Origin: Phlegmacium glaucopus
Lineage: Eukaryota > Basidiomycota > Agaricomycetes > Agaricales > Cortinariaceae
Direction: 5' to 3'
DNA: 64,000 bases
Assembly (NCBI GenBank): GCA_015039465.1
Contig: MU130575.1
Coordinates: 166,868-230,867, forward strand
In this document: piece by piece, positions 12,101 through 24,326 of the stretch
How positions within the stretch are numbered: the stretch's first letter is position 1
How the letters are laid out: the number at the start of each line of letters is the position of its first letter
Made by a program: the position numbers and the translations under genes
Notes under the pieces: model-generated
Seen by the model: only the letters and a program-made list of their open reading frames with translations
Told to the model about the DNA's origin: nothing
Databases searched by the model: none

Positions 12101-13991
12101 AAGGGGATGCGGATGCAGATGCCGATAGCGAGACCGATGGAGAGGAGGTGGTCAGGGACGTGGCCTCATTCAAGATACAGGATGTGGTTAAGGACGTGGC
12201 CTCATTCAAGATGCAGGAGGTCGATAAGAAATTGCAGACCGCTAGGAGATTGATGTTGAAGCCTAAGGCTGTCGTCGTTCCTGTTCTGCCTGCCGTTCAA
12301 CTACCTTCTACCACCTTTACATCCTCGTCTTCCTTGTCATCCACAACCATCGTAGCACTACCCACTCCCTCCTCTCCCTCATCCTCTTCCGACGAATCCT
12401 TGACCGCTGCCTCTGCCTCTGCCGACAACATAGAACCGATCCGGACCCTCGATGAATGCATTGACATTTTCGAGAATGGACCTAGACCTCTCAGTGAAAG
12501 CCTAGCCCTATTAAACGATGAAGAAATCATCATGTTGGCACAGAAGGGGAAGGTGGCTGCGTATGCGCTTGAGAAAGTACTTGGGTCAGCCGAGTTGGAA
12601 CGGGCTGTTAGGATTAGAAGGGCTTTGATCTGTACGTTTTTTTCTTTTTCTTTGTTCCTTGGATCCAAATACTGAATTACCTTGTACAGCTCGCGCCTCA
12701 CGTACCCAAACACTGGAATCATCCGATATCCCATTGACTAACTACGACTACTCACGAGTCCTAGGCGCATGCTGCGAAAATGTTGTCGGATACATCCCTC
12801 TCCCATTAGGAATAGCCGGTCCTCTTAGCATCGACGGCGAACTTTATCCGATCCCAATGGCCACAGCCGAAGGCACACTCGTAGCATCCACATCCCGAGG
12901 CTGTAAAGCTCTCAACCTAGGTGGAGGAGTAACAACCGTCTTAACTCGAGATGCCATGACCCGTGGCCCAGCCATAGATTTCCCATCCATCGTCGACGCA
13001 GCAGCTGCTCTTGCATGGATCGATTCGGAAGAAGGTTTTTCGATTATCAAAGAAGCCTTCGAGAGTACATCCCGATTCGCCAAACTCCACAGCTTGAAAA
13101 CCGCGTTAGCAGGTCGAACTTTGTTTGTGAGGTTCGCAACCAGGACAGGCGACGCAATGGGTATGAACATGATTTCAAAAGGAACTGAAAAAGCGCTCGA
13201 AGTCATGCAACTCTACTTCCCAACCATGTCCATCCTCGCTCTATCCGGAAACTACTGCACTGATAAAAAGCCAGCAGCTATCAACTGGATCGAAGGACGC
13301 GGTAAAAGTGTCGTAGCAGAAGCCATCGTACCAGGACATGTGGTTAAGAATGTATTGAAGACGAGTGTGGAAGCGTTATGTAATCTGAATGTGAAGAAGA
13401 ATTTGGTGGGGAGTGCTATGGCGGGTAGTATTGGAGGCTTTAATGCACACGCTGCGAATATTTTGACGGCTGTGTTTTTGGCTACTGGGCAAGACCCGGC
13501 TCAGAATGTGGAGAGTTCGAATTGTATGACGTTGATGGAACCGTGCGTTTTCTTTTTCTTCTCTCATCCCGTTTTGCTTTACTAACCCTGTTTCGTTTAG
13601 AATAAACTCCTCTCAAGACCTACTAATCACTATAACAATGCCCTCCATCGAAGTAGGCACCATCGGTGGTGGAACCGTTCTCGCTCCTCAGCAATCCGTT
13701 CTGGATATGTTAGGAATGAAAGGCGCTCACCCGACCCACCCAGGACAAAACGCTCAAAAACTAGCTAGGCTAATAGCTGCGGCTGTTATGGCTGGGGAAT
13801 TGAGTTTGTTGAGTGCGCTTGCGGCCGGACATTTGATCAAGGCGCATATGGCGCATAATAGGAGTACGACGGGGACGCCGGCTGTTGAGAAAGTAATGGT
13901 TCTTGGGGAGGTGAAAGAGAAAGAGAATCGTGAAGGTGGAGGATTGGTGACGTCTTTATCGTCACTAAGTTTACCAGCTTATTCAAGATGA
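9113..13991 (+). CDS. HMG1: HMG-CoA reductase (class I, membrane-bound)
   Basis: Catalyses the NADPH-dependent reduction of HMG-CoA to mevalonate, the committed step of sterol and isoprenoid synthesis, in the ER membrane. Seven exons (9113-9442, 9501-10004, 10066-10674, 11176-11511, 11578-12631, 12690-13542, 13601-13991) splice in frame to 1358 aa. An N-terminal membrane helix (residues about 15-35) is followed by a His-rich luminal loop. The sterol-sensing multi-pass region occupies exon 3 (about residues 279-481). A long Ser-rich linker follows, then the catalytic domain from about residue 945. The catalytic residues are visible: Glu in MATAEGTL, Lys in [11 protein letters not shown], Asp in [12 protein letters not shown] and His in AHMAHNRS. 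The sterol-sensing domain implies sterol-regulated turnover. Oddities are a 501-nt third intron, far longer than its neighbours, and a short duplicated DVASFK motif in the linker. A broken inverted copy lies downstream. Confidence 0.96.
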
Positions 13992-14881
13992 ATTTGAATA
14001 TGCTTTGGTTTTTTTTTTCCTTTTTTCTTTCCCCCTTTCTTCCCTTCGATCGACTTGAACTGCTGTGGCCCTTTTTTATGGCATGTTATATACACATACT
14101 TTCGACCTTCATAAATTGGATCCTTCACCACCTTTTTTTGCATATTTCAAATCATAATCATCATCATCATCATCATCTACTACAAAGTTATATGTCTCTC
14201 CTGCTCCCTCTCGTCCTCACCCACACAATCCAAATTATCAAAATTTTATTCACAAATCATTGGGCCCCCCTCGGAAAATCTAGATATATTATAGTTATAT
14301 CCCAATTTATTTCGTCTTGATTGACTCTTTCATTTTGCATTGTTTTTTTCCTTCTTTTTTAGCTTAAATGAACCCAATGTATCTTGCTTTAAAGGATTAT
14401 TTATTATGTCCTTGTGTTTTTTGCCTGGCCAGCGCGTGATGCTAAATTCCAACCTTCTTCACCTTGCTCCTTCAAAGGCTTCACCCGGTCTCATAGCGGC
14501 TCATGGTTTCTCATCAGGCTCAGGTTCAACATTGGCGTGCTGGTAGAAGCTGACGGCTTGTTACACTTTTGGATCCAAAGTCGCATTTATTTTTCATGTC
14601 TGTTACTTCGGATACTTTACCTTGTTATATTGCCAAAAAAAACCGTATTCCTTGCCTTTCCCTTCGAATTCTGTCATTCTCCTCATATTTCCTATCCTGC
14701 ACTTCACGCCCATCCGTCCTTGCCCGACAGACAAACAGGGCAGCTTCTCCCCTCCAATTCAACGGCAATTTGCTGGAAATTTTCTGTCGTATACGCTGGC
14801 TTAAACTGACTGTCTGCAGGGTGTAACTCGCCGAACTTGAATCGTCCGCTCGTATTTTCGGCTTCATCACCCATGTACTTG
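13992..14881. other. 3' flank of HMG-CoA reductase gene
   Basis: A T-rich 3' untranslated region and spacer, with a (CAT)n-like run near 14155-14177. The short open frames here have no splice support or recognisable motif. I see no gene. Confidence 0.5.
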
Positions 14882-15232
14882 GGGATATCGGAGGATTCTA
14901 AGGTTTGGGTACATGAAGACACGAGCTGTAAAAAAGTAATTAGTACTTGAATGCGACGAGTAAAGAAAAAAGAAAACATACATATCAGAACCCTTTTCAT
15001 TCTCTGACAGACAGCCCGTTCCAATTCGGCCGTCCCAAGGTACTTTCCTGCATGATGATTTCTTCATTATTTAGAAGAGCTAGATTTTCACCGAGTCTAT
15101 TTTTCAAAGATGTCCATGAGGGTGCGGATGGGTTCTATGTTGTCGGCGGAAGCAGAGGATTCTTGTGGGAGGCGAGGAGGGTGGAGTAGGCTTTTGTTAT
15201 GATGGTTGTGGATGATGATGAGGAAGATGTAA
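14882..15232 (-). pseudogene. HMG-CoA reductase fragment, inverted partial duplicate
   Basis: Read on the minus strand, this matches the intact gene from about 12,314 to 12,735 in order: the end of the Ser-rich linker, the last part of exon 5, the exon 5/6 intron and the first codons of exon 6 ([10 protein letters not shown]). The intron is retained, so the copy arose by DNA duplication and not through mRNA. It has an in-frame TAG where the gene encodes a Gly-Pro-Arg stretch. It also lacks roughly 40 bp of the segment that begins [10 protein letters not shown] in the gene. It has no catalytic domain and cannot encode an enzyme. Similarity stops abruptly at 14,882. It lies tail-to-tail with its parent. 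Confidence 0.85.
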
Positions 15233-15763
15233 AGGTAAATGAGGACGAAGCGGTCATATATGGTTGATCGGCAGTAAGAAGTGGAGGGATAGTAGCTTTA
15301 AGGTTTAATCATCAACCTCCTAGCTAGCAATCTACATGCAATTTCCTATCCACATCTGCCATCTTGAACAACGCCACGTTCCTAACCACTCCTGGAGATA
15401 AAAGCCTTTGAGGCTCGTTGCTGGAGTTGATAAGTCCTACGCTAAACATTGGATACGCCTTCTCACAATCGATTCACCGGTTTGGGAGGGAAGGAGATTT
15501 CTTCACGGACAGAACAACGATTGAGAAAGGTTGTACGATGTATTAGTATCAGTAGTTTGAGTGAGCGTTGACAAAGAAAAGTAGTTTGAAGCAATCAACC
15601 AACCGTGAATCGTATATAGTGATCGATTGTCCATTATCATTAGGCAAAACTCGGATGCAAAACTGATGCTTATCTAATTGAGAGCAGCTTCCCTCTTGCC
15701 CCCAGCTTGCCTCTCACCACCCAGATCGCTGCGTATCGAGCACCACAACTCGAGTCCAACAAT
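15233..15763. other. Upstream region of NLR gene 1
   Basis: No coding region seen. It probably contains the promoter and leader of the NLR gene that starts at 15,764; no clear TATA box was identified. Confidence 0.4.
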
Positions 15764-18700
15764 ATGAATAAGTTTTTCAAGAAACTTGGAAAGTCCAAGC
15801 AATCAAAACATCCATCCCTGACCATCCCTGATACAAACCGTGAACCCGCAAATTCGACACATAAGATAAGCGCTGCTGATCCCCTGCCATCCGTTCTCCC
15901 TAGTGCTACGACTACAATAATTCAGACTACTGGCGTTACTGTGAGCGTTCAAATTAGTCCATCGCATCAATGATATAGGCATAATCACTTAATCGTCGTC
16001 GATCAGACCGCCCATCAACGCCGAGTCTCTGCTTCGGTTAATGATCTTGCTCCTGTAGCTACTCTAGAAAGAAGATTTAAAAAATTGCCCCCTTTGCCTA
16101 ATGCCATAATGGAAGCCAACTCCGGGTCTACGGAATCAGAACTTGAACGAAAGCCCTCAGTGAGTTGTTTATACTGTGCGTTCTTGGCTTTCCTGATGAT
16201 TGGCAGAGTCGCTATTCTGTCGTGGGTCTCTTGGCGAATGCCCAGAATGTACTCATCGCTGGCGGCACTTTTGTAAGTCTTTCGTCTAGGCCAGATAAAA
16301 TATTGTACATATTAATTCTCCAGAACAATATTCTCCCTCCCAACCCTGGTGAAGGGCAGATGAAGATTCCTGTACCTCAAAAACCAAACTCAAGTCAATT
16401 CTTTACTGGACGGAAGGATGTACTCAATAAACTCGGGAAATTTTTTGTTCCTCGTACTGATAGTAGACTGATGTCAAGGCGCTCTTGTCTCCTCTGGGGA
16501 ATGGGAGGGATTGGAAAAACCCAGATCTGTCTCAAGTTCATAGAAGAAATGTCTGACAGGTAAGTCTGTTCACAGTGCCATCACAATCACTGGATTCATT
16601 TTTGCTTCAGTTTTTTGCATGTGTTCTGGATTGATGCCTCCTCTCACGAGAGTATTACAATGTCTCTCAAGGGCATATCCAGCATTCCTGCTGCACAGGC
16701 TTCTGGTATGGATGGCTCAGTTGAGTCTACTCTCCAGTGGATGTCTTGTATTCAAGGGGAATGGTTAGTTGTGTTTGATAATGCTGATGAACCTCCTCCA
16801 GAGATGGTGGCCAAGTTCATTCCACCAGGTAACAGAGGTAATATTCTCATTACTAGCCGAAACCAGTCCATGGGGAGGGTCATATCTTTTGAGAACAAAA
16901 TTGAGATCAATGAAATGGAAGAGCTAGATGCTATAACTCTACTTCTCAAGGCTAGCTGTTTGGATGCATTACCTGAGCATCTACAAGCTGCTAAAGAGAT
17001 TGTTGCTGCACTTGGTTGCATTCCTCTTGCTGTTGATCATGCTGGTGCTTATATTGAGGCTGGGAAATGTGACCTCAATGAATATTTGAGACTATTCTCC
17101 TTACATCATCAGACTCTTATGTCAGATGCCACATTCACAGGAGCATCAAATTATAATGAAACAGTGTATGGGACTTGGAATCTATCTTTCAAAGAAATTG
17201 AAAGGAGAGGACAATCTACCACTGGAAATGCACAAGCAGCCAAGGCTGCAATTTTAATTCTTCAAATATTTGCTTTCTATCATCATAGTAATATTTCCAA
17301 AGACATATTCCGGTCTGCTGCTGAGGAGTCCAGAAATCATGGTATTGATAGTGTGGCAGCTGAAAGGTTACCCCAGGCATTCAATTCACTGGATCATACT
17401 CTGCTTGCTTTGGACAATGATGGTCACTGGGATGAATTCATCTTTGGACAAGGGATTGGTGTCCTTCTCTCCTTCTCCTTGATTAAAAGAGGAAAATCAT
17501 CAGAAATGTTGTCTGTTCATCCTCTGGTGCACTGCTGGAGTAAGGAACAAATGTCAAAATCTGAGCAAGAAAAAATGTGTCAGATGGGAAGCATAATCTT
17601 ATCCTGTGCAGTTCCATTGGGAATTACAAGTCAGAATTATGCATTACGACAGTTGATTTTTCCACACATCAAGGCAAATGAGTCACACAGAAACCAACTA
17701 GAACTTGCTGAACAGTATTATGATGATAAGTACACTAAGTTTGCACTAGTAATGAGGGAGAATGGAGACTGGAACAATGCAGAGCAGCTGAGGGTTCAAG
17801 TCATGGACATGAGGAAAAAGCTGCTTGGTACAGAACATCCAGACACCCTCAGAAGCATGGGAAATCTAGCAAGCATATACTGGAATCAAGGAAGGTGGAA
17901 TGAGGCAGAGCAGCTGGATGTTCAAGTCATGAACATGACAAAGCAATTATTTGGTGCAGAACATCCAGACACCCTGACAAGCATGGGAAATCTAACAAGA
18001 ACATATTATAAACAGGGAAGGTGGAATGAGGCAGAGGAGCTGGAAGTACAAATTATGGACATGAGGAAGAAGCTGCTTGGTGTGGAACATCCTTCCACCC
18101 TCAGAAGCATGGCAAATCTAGCAAGCACATATCATGAACAGGGAAGGTGGAATGAGGCAGAGCAGCTAGAAGTTCAGGTCATGGACATGAGCAAGCAGCT
18201 ATTTGGTAAAGAACATCCATCCACAGTCAGAAGCATGGCAAATCTAGCAAGGACATATCGTGAGCAGGGAAGGTGGAATAATGCAGAGCAGCTAGAAGTT
18301 CAAGTCATGAACATGAAGAGGAAGTTATTTGGTGCAGAACATCCAGACACCCTTACAAGTATGGGAAATCTATCAAGCACATACCATAAACAGGGAAGGT
18401 GGATTGAGGCAGAGCAGCTAGAAGTCCAAGTCATGGACATGAGCAAGCAGCTATTTGGTACAGAACATCCAGGCACCCTCACAAGCATGGGAAATCTAGC
18501 AAGCACATACCATGAACAGGGAAGGTGGACTGAGGCAGAGCAACTAGAAGTTCAGGTCATGGACATGAGAAAGAGGCTATTTGGTGCAGAACATCCATCC
18601 ACCCTCAGAAGCACGGGGAATCTAGCAAGAACATACCATAATCAGGGAAGGTGGACTGAGGCAGAGCAACTAGAAGTCAAAGTCATGGACATGAGAAAGA

Positions 18701-19113
18701 GGTTATTTGGTATAGAACATCCAGACACCCTTACAAGCATGGGAAATTTGGCAAGCACATACCGTAAACAGGGAAGGTGGACTGAGGCAGAGCAACTAGA
18801 AATCCAAGTCATGGACACAAGAATGAGGCTATATGGTGCAGAACATCCAGACACCCTTACAAGCATGGGAAATCTAGCAAGCACATACCGTAAACAGGAA
18901 AGATGGACTGAGGCAGAGCAACTAGAAGTCCAAGTCATGGACATGCGAAAGAGGCTATTTGGTGCAGAGCATTCATCTACTATCAAAAGTATGGGAAATC
19001 TAGCAAGGATATACCATAAACAGGAAAGGTGGAATGAAGCAGAGCAATTGGAGTTTAATATTATGAATACAAGGAAGAGGAGACTGAGTACAGTGGCAAC
19101 TTATCAAAAATAA
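15764..19113 (+). CDS. NLR-type protein, NB-ARC plus TPR repeats (copy 1)
   Basis: A STAND-class signalling ATPase of the fungal NLR type. Such proteins are thought to act in self/non-self recognition and regulated cell death; the role here is inferred from architecture. Exons 15764-15940, 16007-16159, 16207-16272, 16324-16559 and 16611-19113 give 1044 aa. The basic N-terminus (MNKFFKKLGKSK) is of unknown type and is followed by an agaric NLR-like motif (LANAQNVLIAGGTF). NB-ARC features: P-loop GMGGIGKTQ (about residue 191), Walker B LVVFDNAD (about 262), GLPL-like GCIPLAVDHAGAY (about 345) and an MHD-like VHPLVH (about 512). From about residue 593 come 11 TPR units of 42 aa with consensus GRWNEAEQLEVQVMDM. 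No frame damage was found. The last exon is CpG-poor, unlike exons 1-4. A paralogue lies at 57,039-60,198. Confidence 0.9.
17757..19060 (+). repeat. 126-bp TPR-coding tandem array (NLR copy 1)
   Basis: Eleven in-frame units of 126 bp, each encoding one 42-aa TPR. Most positions are near-identical between units. The codons just before the conserved Gln-Gly-Arg-Trp vary strongly (WNQ, YKQ, HEQ, REQ, HKQ, HNQ, RKQ). Confidence 0.9.
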
Positions 19114-19472
19114 TTGCACAGAAATACACAGATCCATATTTGAGGAATCAGTGATCTGTTCAAAGTTATAAAAAAAAATATGTAGTACTTTGTTCACTTT
19201 CAATTGAAATCTGTTATCAAAAAAATCCAGCTTTAAGATCAATGAATAGATGCATTTTTCAACTGACTTGATCATGGTCTGTATGTGTGGTCAGGATGTA
19301 AAAATTTGGAAAATCCAAAAAATATGATTTGAGTTTGTGGTGATTGGAGCACCAAGGTAATGCATATATAAGACTACATATAAAATTTCAAGCCATTACA
19401 TGAAGACTTGTGCAAGCAACACTGGTTTAAAGATGGGCTGTGAAATATTGTAATTGTGAAAAATACAATAAA
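19114..19472. other. 3' flank of NLR gene 1
   Basis: AT-rich sequence with no gene. Parts resemble the 3' flank of NLR gene 2 (60,199-60,320), for example around TTTTCAATTG and the A-rich run followed by ATCAATG, so the duplication included 3' flanking DNA. Confidence 0.5.
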
Positions 19473-19905
19473 CTCACTATTTCCTTGGGCTGGCTGCCAC
19501 TACTTTGACAATGATGCATTACTTATGGTTACACATTTTTGTTACTTTTCCCTGGACCATGCTAACTTACTGATTGTATCAGAAATCTCTGGACTGAATG
19601 TGTTATGTTGGTGTGCAAACTTGACCCTTACCAATTCCAAACAGGCCTTGCTATTCAATAATTATAGTTGTGGTCCATATTATTTATTAGGCTCACTGCT
19701 AACTAGTGATCTGCATTAGTACTTGAAAGTCCAGTCTTAGGACCACCAAAAGACCAGAAAAATATAAACTTGAAAGAATAAGTCTTTATTTTTACAGCCA
19801 TTTGTGAAATGGTAGACATTTTGGAAAATTTCTCATCTGTGCCTTTGTTTACTGTAAACAAGTAGATATAGTATAATGTAAACACTTGGGGCAGCTACTT
19901 TTGGG
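19473..19905. repeat. Inverted repeat, left copy
   Basis: Begins CTCACTATTTCCTTGGGC and ends GCAGCTACTTTTGGG. It is the reverse complement of 32,474-32,878 apart from small indels. No coding capacity. Confidence 0.85.
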
Positions 19906-20008
19906 ACACTTAGTTGGTCTCAAGCTCCTTAAAACATTATATACAATTCAATTGATTAATTATATTGTGGAGCAAATATCTATTGAATCTTCTTCCACAC
20001 ACAGCCCA

Positions 20009-20029
20009 TATATATATATATATATATAT
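20009..20029. repeat. (TA)n microsatellite
   Basis: An uninterrupted run of about ten TA units just inside the left inverted repeat. Confidence 0.9.
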
Positions 20030-20308
20030 CCATGCTGTGATCTTGCCCAGTGTAGTAAGATAGTTCTTGAACTTGATCATATGACTAGTGACAAGCTGTG
20101 ACACACCAGTGACCTTCAGTACTTACAATGCAATGCTATACCACACTTCCCTCATGATACCCCTTTCACAGACTTCAGCCTGAAGTATCTGCCTTGCTTT
20201 TTTTCTTTACCTGATGAACTTAGAGTCCATTTTGTACTTGCACATATGACTACACTATTTTATGATATGTGCATTATCATGCACCACTATTGATCATTAG
20301 TGGGCAAA

Positions 20309-20935
20309 AACCTTAAAAATTGCCATCATGAAAAGAGACCAAATTTGGAAATCATTTATCTGTTTTAGAATCATTCCTGAATTGCATTCCTGGTTAGTGT
20401 TTGAGGGTCTGGTCTTTTGCCTTTTTTTGGCAATTTTTTGAGCTAGAGCATTGCCATAAAAATTCCCCACCATAATTAGGGGTTTAGAACACAAAATTTC
20501 AGGGCTGGTCCAGTCTTTTTCCAGTTAATTAACCGGAAAATTTTCCTTTTTGGGAACCCTAGTTTCATTGGAGAATTTCAACAACAACATGCCTGCTGCA
20601 AAATTGCCAAAAGGGGCAAAAGACCGGACCCTCAAACACTATTCCTGGTCCACAAATCATTCATCCAATACCATCTTCCTCATCACTCATCTCTTTCACA
20701 ATGTCTTTCAGTTGTTCTCACTATCATCTACACTATCAATGTGTTCTTAATGGTCTACCACCCATTCTTTCCCTGGCAATGCATCAAAGCAACTGCTCTA
20801 CTATTTGCATCAGTCAATGAATCATGTTTGAACTTGTTTATGGTCTATCATTCCAGGAAAGACTCTATGGATATTATCAGTCACATCTTGCATTACATAT
20901 GAGGCTTTGTCATCACCATAGTGGCTATGGACACA
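20309..20935 (+). repeat. Dispersed repeat, copy 1 (interrupted by a MITE)
   Basis: Colinear with 62,686-63,047 in the same orientation. Shared blocks include TTGCCATCATGAAAA at the left and a stretch running from TTCCTGGTC through CATCACTCAT-like sequence to the segment ending GTGGCTATG. This copy carries a 246-bp insertion at 20,395-20,640 that the other copy lacks. No intact coding frame. Confidence 0.65.
20395..20640. mobile_element. MITE with 9-bp target duplication
   Basis: A 246-bp element with terminal inverted repeats of about 40 bp (TAGTGTTTGAGGGTCTGGTC at the left, its complement at the right with a few changes). It is flanked by a perfect 9-bp direct repeat ATTCCTGGT (20,386-20,394 and 20,641-20,649). 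The paralogous locus at 62,756-62,764 has a single GTTCCTGGT and no element, which is an empty site. A 9-bp duplication suggests Mutator-like mobilisation. There is no coding capacity, so it is non-autonomous. Confidence 0.85.
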
Positions 20936-22639
20936 CAGGCTTTCCCCTCTGTCATTTACCTTGCAATTCCTTGCTCATGGATCACATTCAGTCCTCTATC
21001 CTCCCTTATCTATTGATTATCCTATTATTTACTGCCTATACCAAGATTCACCAGTTCCTGGACTCTCTGCCCACACTATTTATCTCACAGACTATCTCAT
21101 GGGAAGTTCAGAAGGATCACAACTAAGCGGGAGGTATGGATGAATCAGCAAGGAGATGTTTGTTCTCACAGTATGTCAAGTGCATTATCAAGGCTGCATG
21201 ACATGGGAGCATGAGCATATGAAAGTTTCACAGGAACAAGGCTGCACCTTTCAAATGTTGACTCAAGACCTTTCACTTTTGACACAGGAATGGGTATGTT
21301 TTGCTATTGGACAATGTATACTGCCTTTCTCTCTTTTCTCTCACACATTGTCATCTCACACATTTTTTATTGTTTCCCCTTCTTTTCCATTGTTCTTTAC
21401 TTCTTGCAGCTGTCATTTCTTCATCTTTCTTCCCTTGACAGTGCATATTTTCCATATTTTCATTGTTACATGACCTCATCCTTAGAGTACAAATATTGCC
21501 CATTTGTACCCAGGATAGGTAGTTCACTAACACCCTATCTTTATCCCATAATCTCACTTCCCACCTAGGTCAGGCCTGGATTCACCCTGAACAGAAAGAA
21601 AGTTCTCATAGGGTTGGAAGCACCATTGGATTAATTTGCTTCTGAATCCTGATCAGGCTCCCGTTTCAAAGATACAGCGCTCAACTGTTGACGTCTGCCC
21701 ATCAGGGTTGATTGAGGTTGATTGAACCACTTGGATGACTTCCAGTAAGACTCTATTTGAAATGAACTAATATGTAAGGATCTTATCCATCCTCCACAGC
21801 GCATTACTCAGTTCTCATGCCATGCTGGATAATCAATTGGCCCAATATCCACTAGCTTCAAACCTCTGTGCAAAGCTTCTGGTATGCGAGGGGCCATTGT
21901 TGTTTACAAATATCTATCAACTTCTATGAAGCTACTCAAAGGAAAAGATCCATCTATCTATGCATTGTATGCAATCAGACCCTATTCAGCTAAGACAGTG
22001 TAGTCACATCAAAACACAAATTTGGTTGTGCAAACCAAATCACAAGACCCTGTATCTACTTTTGTTGTGACAACACTGCTCTCATGCATTCCTCATGCAT
22101 GAACCAGTTGTGAGGTGCTACTGCCAAAGAGGAGGAAGGGAGGATCTTGTGGAAATACATTCTGGAATGAAGGCAGAGATGTGAGTCACTCAGGGTTGTT
22201 CATGAGAAAAGATGAAGTACTGGTGCCAGAAGCCGGGCCAATGTAATCAAAAAATGCTAGGTGGAGCCACCTTAGATAAACCATCTGGAAGGGTGTTTGG
22301 GTCCTTGCCAGATTCCAGGCTGTGAAAATTCCAAATACAACCAAGGCAGAGTCAGGGAGTCAGGGAGTCCCTCCTAAGTTCACATTTTTCTGCCTATCTC
22401 TGTTACTGCCTATTACTGTCCTCTGCTAAAGTCTTGACCAAAGGACTCTTTCTTTTTCACCCTCTTCTTTTACTCTCTCCCCCTTTCAAGTGTGTAAATG
22501 TTACAAGTGCAAGGTTAAGCCTTCTTTAAATAAATAACAGAAGACTTCTTCAACCTAGAGACTTGTCCAACACTTTCTGGTTGTCTTTATTGTTTAGATT
22601 GCCTATAAAGCAGTGAGACCAGCACTATGGTAATTTATG
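20936..22639. other. CpG-poor repeat-derived DNA without a gene
   Basis: Open frames occur, especially in the pyrimidine-rich stretch at 21,300-21,450, but they are compositional and lack recognisable motifs. This is probably eroded transposon sequence. Confidence 0.5.
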
Positions 22640-22960
22640 ATAAAGAAGGTAGGAATAAGGAAATAACAACAAAAAGAGTGGTAGTATAAAATTACAACAT
22701 TAATTGTAGGAACCAATTCCTATGATTACTGTAGATATTTCCAATAGAAAGCAATGTAATTTTCAAGCAAAAATTTACAACTGTCAAGGTAGGAATTACT
22801 GGGGTAAAAGACAACAAAGAAAAATGATGTTCTTTGTAGGAACTAATTCCAATGGTTACTGTAGATACTTACAACAAAAAAAGAAAGGGTAATGACATAA
22901 ATTTACAATAGTCAAAGTAGAAATTTAGTAGGGTAAAATACAACCAAAAAGATAACAAAA
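22640..22960. repeat. Degenerate tandem repeat of about 120-130 bp
   Basis: Three diverged units recur, each with an AC(A)n-rich segment (ACAACAAAAA-like) followed by TTGTAGGAAC and then TTACTGTAGATA. Matching positions are near 22,707 and 22,837. No coding capacity. Confidence 0.6.
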
Positions 22961-24326
22961 GATTACACCACTGACTTGTTTTGTTTCACTTAGTTTTTTT
23001 AATTGTAATATGTATATTTAAAATTATGTAGATACAAATTGATATCAATAACTTATTAATAACCTAGTAAAAATTTGTAAAAGTACCCTGGTGAGGCTGT
23101 GATAGCATATACTATGACTCAGTGCATATCATTTCTATGCCTAGAAACAGATTGATGCTTGTATAAATATAAAGACTAATAGCTATACATACCCTTCCCT
23201 CCTGACTAAATAATACACTCTGGCACTTCCTGAAGGGCTACTATGCCTACCATGACATATTGTATATCATTAGAAAGCTACACATTTAGGGAATCTAACC
23301 ATATTATGAGTGTGGGAATATAAGTGTGTTTTAAAACATTCAAATACATAAAATGTGTAAAAGCACAAATCAGATGCAACACATGCACACAATTTATATA
23401 TATTTAGAATGCCTGTAAGAACATGGTTCTATTGGTATAAAATATGTCATGTCACACATATTTATAAGCATAGAGTGCATCATTTTACTGGATATTTTGT
23501 GCTATTTCACGTATTACCATCTTGTTTCATTAACTAACTTTTTTTCATTCATTTTAAGTGATAAACATGCTGTAATGGCCCTGAAATAACCACCTCATAA
23601 CCCAACCACTGCACCCCCACCAAATAACACAATATTATCATAGACAACAACACTGATAGCACCATTCTCCAGCCTCATAAAATGCTGCTTGCAGGATAAA
23701 CAAAAATGACAAATGAGGCTGATGAGGCTGATGAATTTCAACAACACACTCTGCACCACCACCAACAACAATAGAAATAGCAAAAGCATTTTGTAGCTGG
23801 ACTTTGCAGCTTAAATATTATAAGTTACATTTTACCTTTACATTTAATTAGTCTACATCATTAGCTTATGAATATTACCCAAATAATTTGTTTTCTGTGA
23901 GCATAGACATGCAGAAATTGAACAATTCATCTGCATTGCTGTGTTGAAATGTAGAATTACCTGAGCCAGCTTTGGGGGCTTTAGATCAGCCCAGATTTTC
24001 ATGAGGCTGGAGCTGGCTGAAGTTAGCCAAAGCCAGGCTGGAACATCACTAGCTGTGCAAATTGCATGAGATTTAGGAAAGACAGAAGCTAGTTGAAATG
24101 TGCATCCCGAGATATGGGTTTCTTTGCTAGTTGCATATATAGGAAGAGAAACAAAACAGGCAGAATGATAATGACAATATGAAAAAGTGATGAGGGGATG
24201 AGTTGTGTCAGATGAAAGTGATAATAATAGTACTGATATCTGTCACTTAGATATCTACACAGTTTCTAGTGCTGAAATTGGTTTGTGGAAGAGTATAGTT
24301 GTGAAACTTCAAGGGAGGCAGAGGTA
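22961..24326. other. AT-rich, CpG-depleted DNA without a gene
   Basis: No convincing gene on either strand. CpG is almost absent (two CpG between 22,021 and 23,520). This is consistent with old, heavily deaminated repeat DNA. Confidence 0.6.

Noticed and set aside
18642..18986. Long minus-strand frame with repeating Ser/Cys-rich units
   Set aside because: It is the mirror frame of the TPR-coding array; the repetition comes from the 126-bp units of NLR gene 1.
21156..21568. Overlapping hydrophobic frames of 92-105 codons
   Set aside because: They come from a pyrimidine-rich tract (TCTT/TTCC) that reads as Ser/Phe/Leu in any frame. No other coding evidence.
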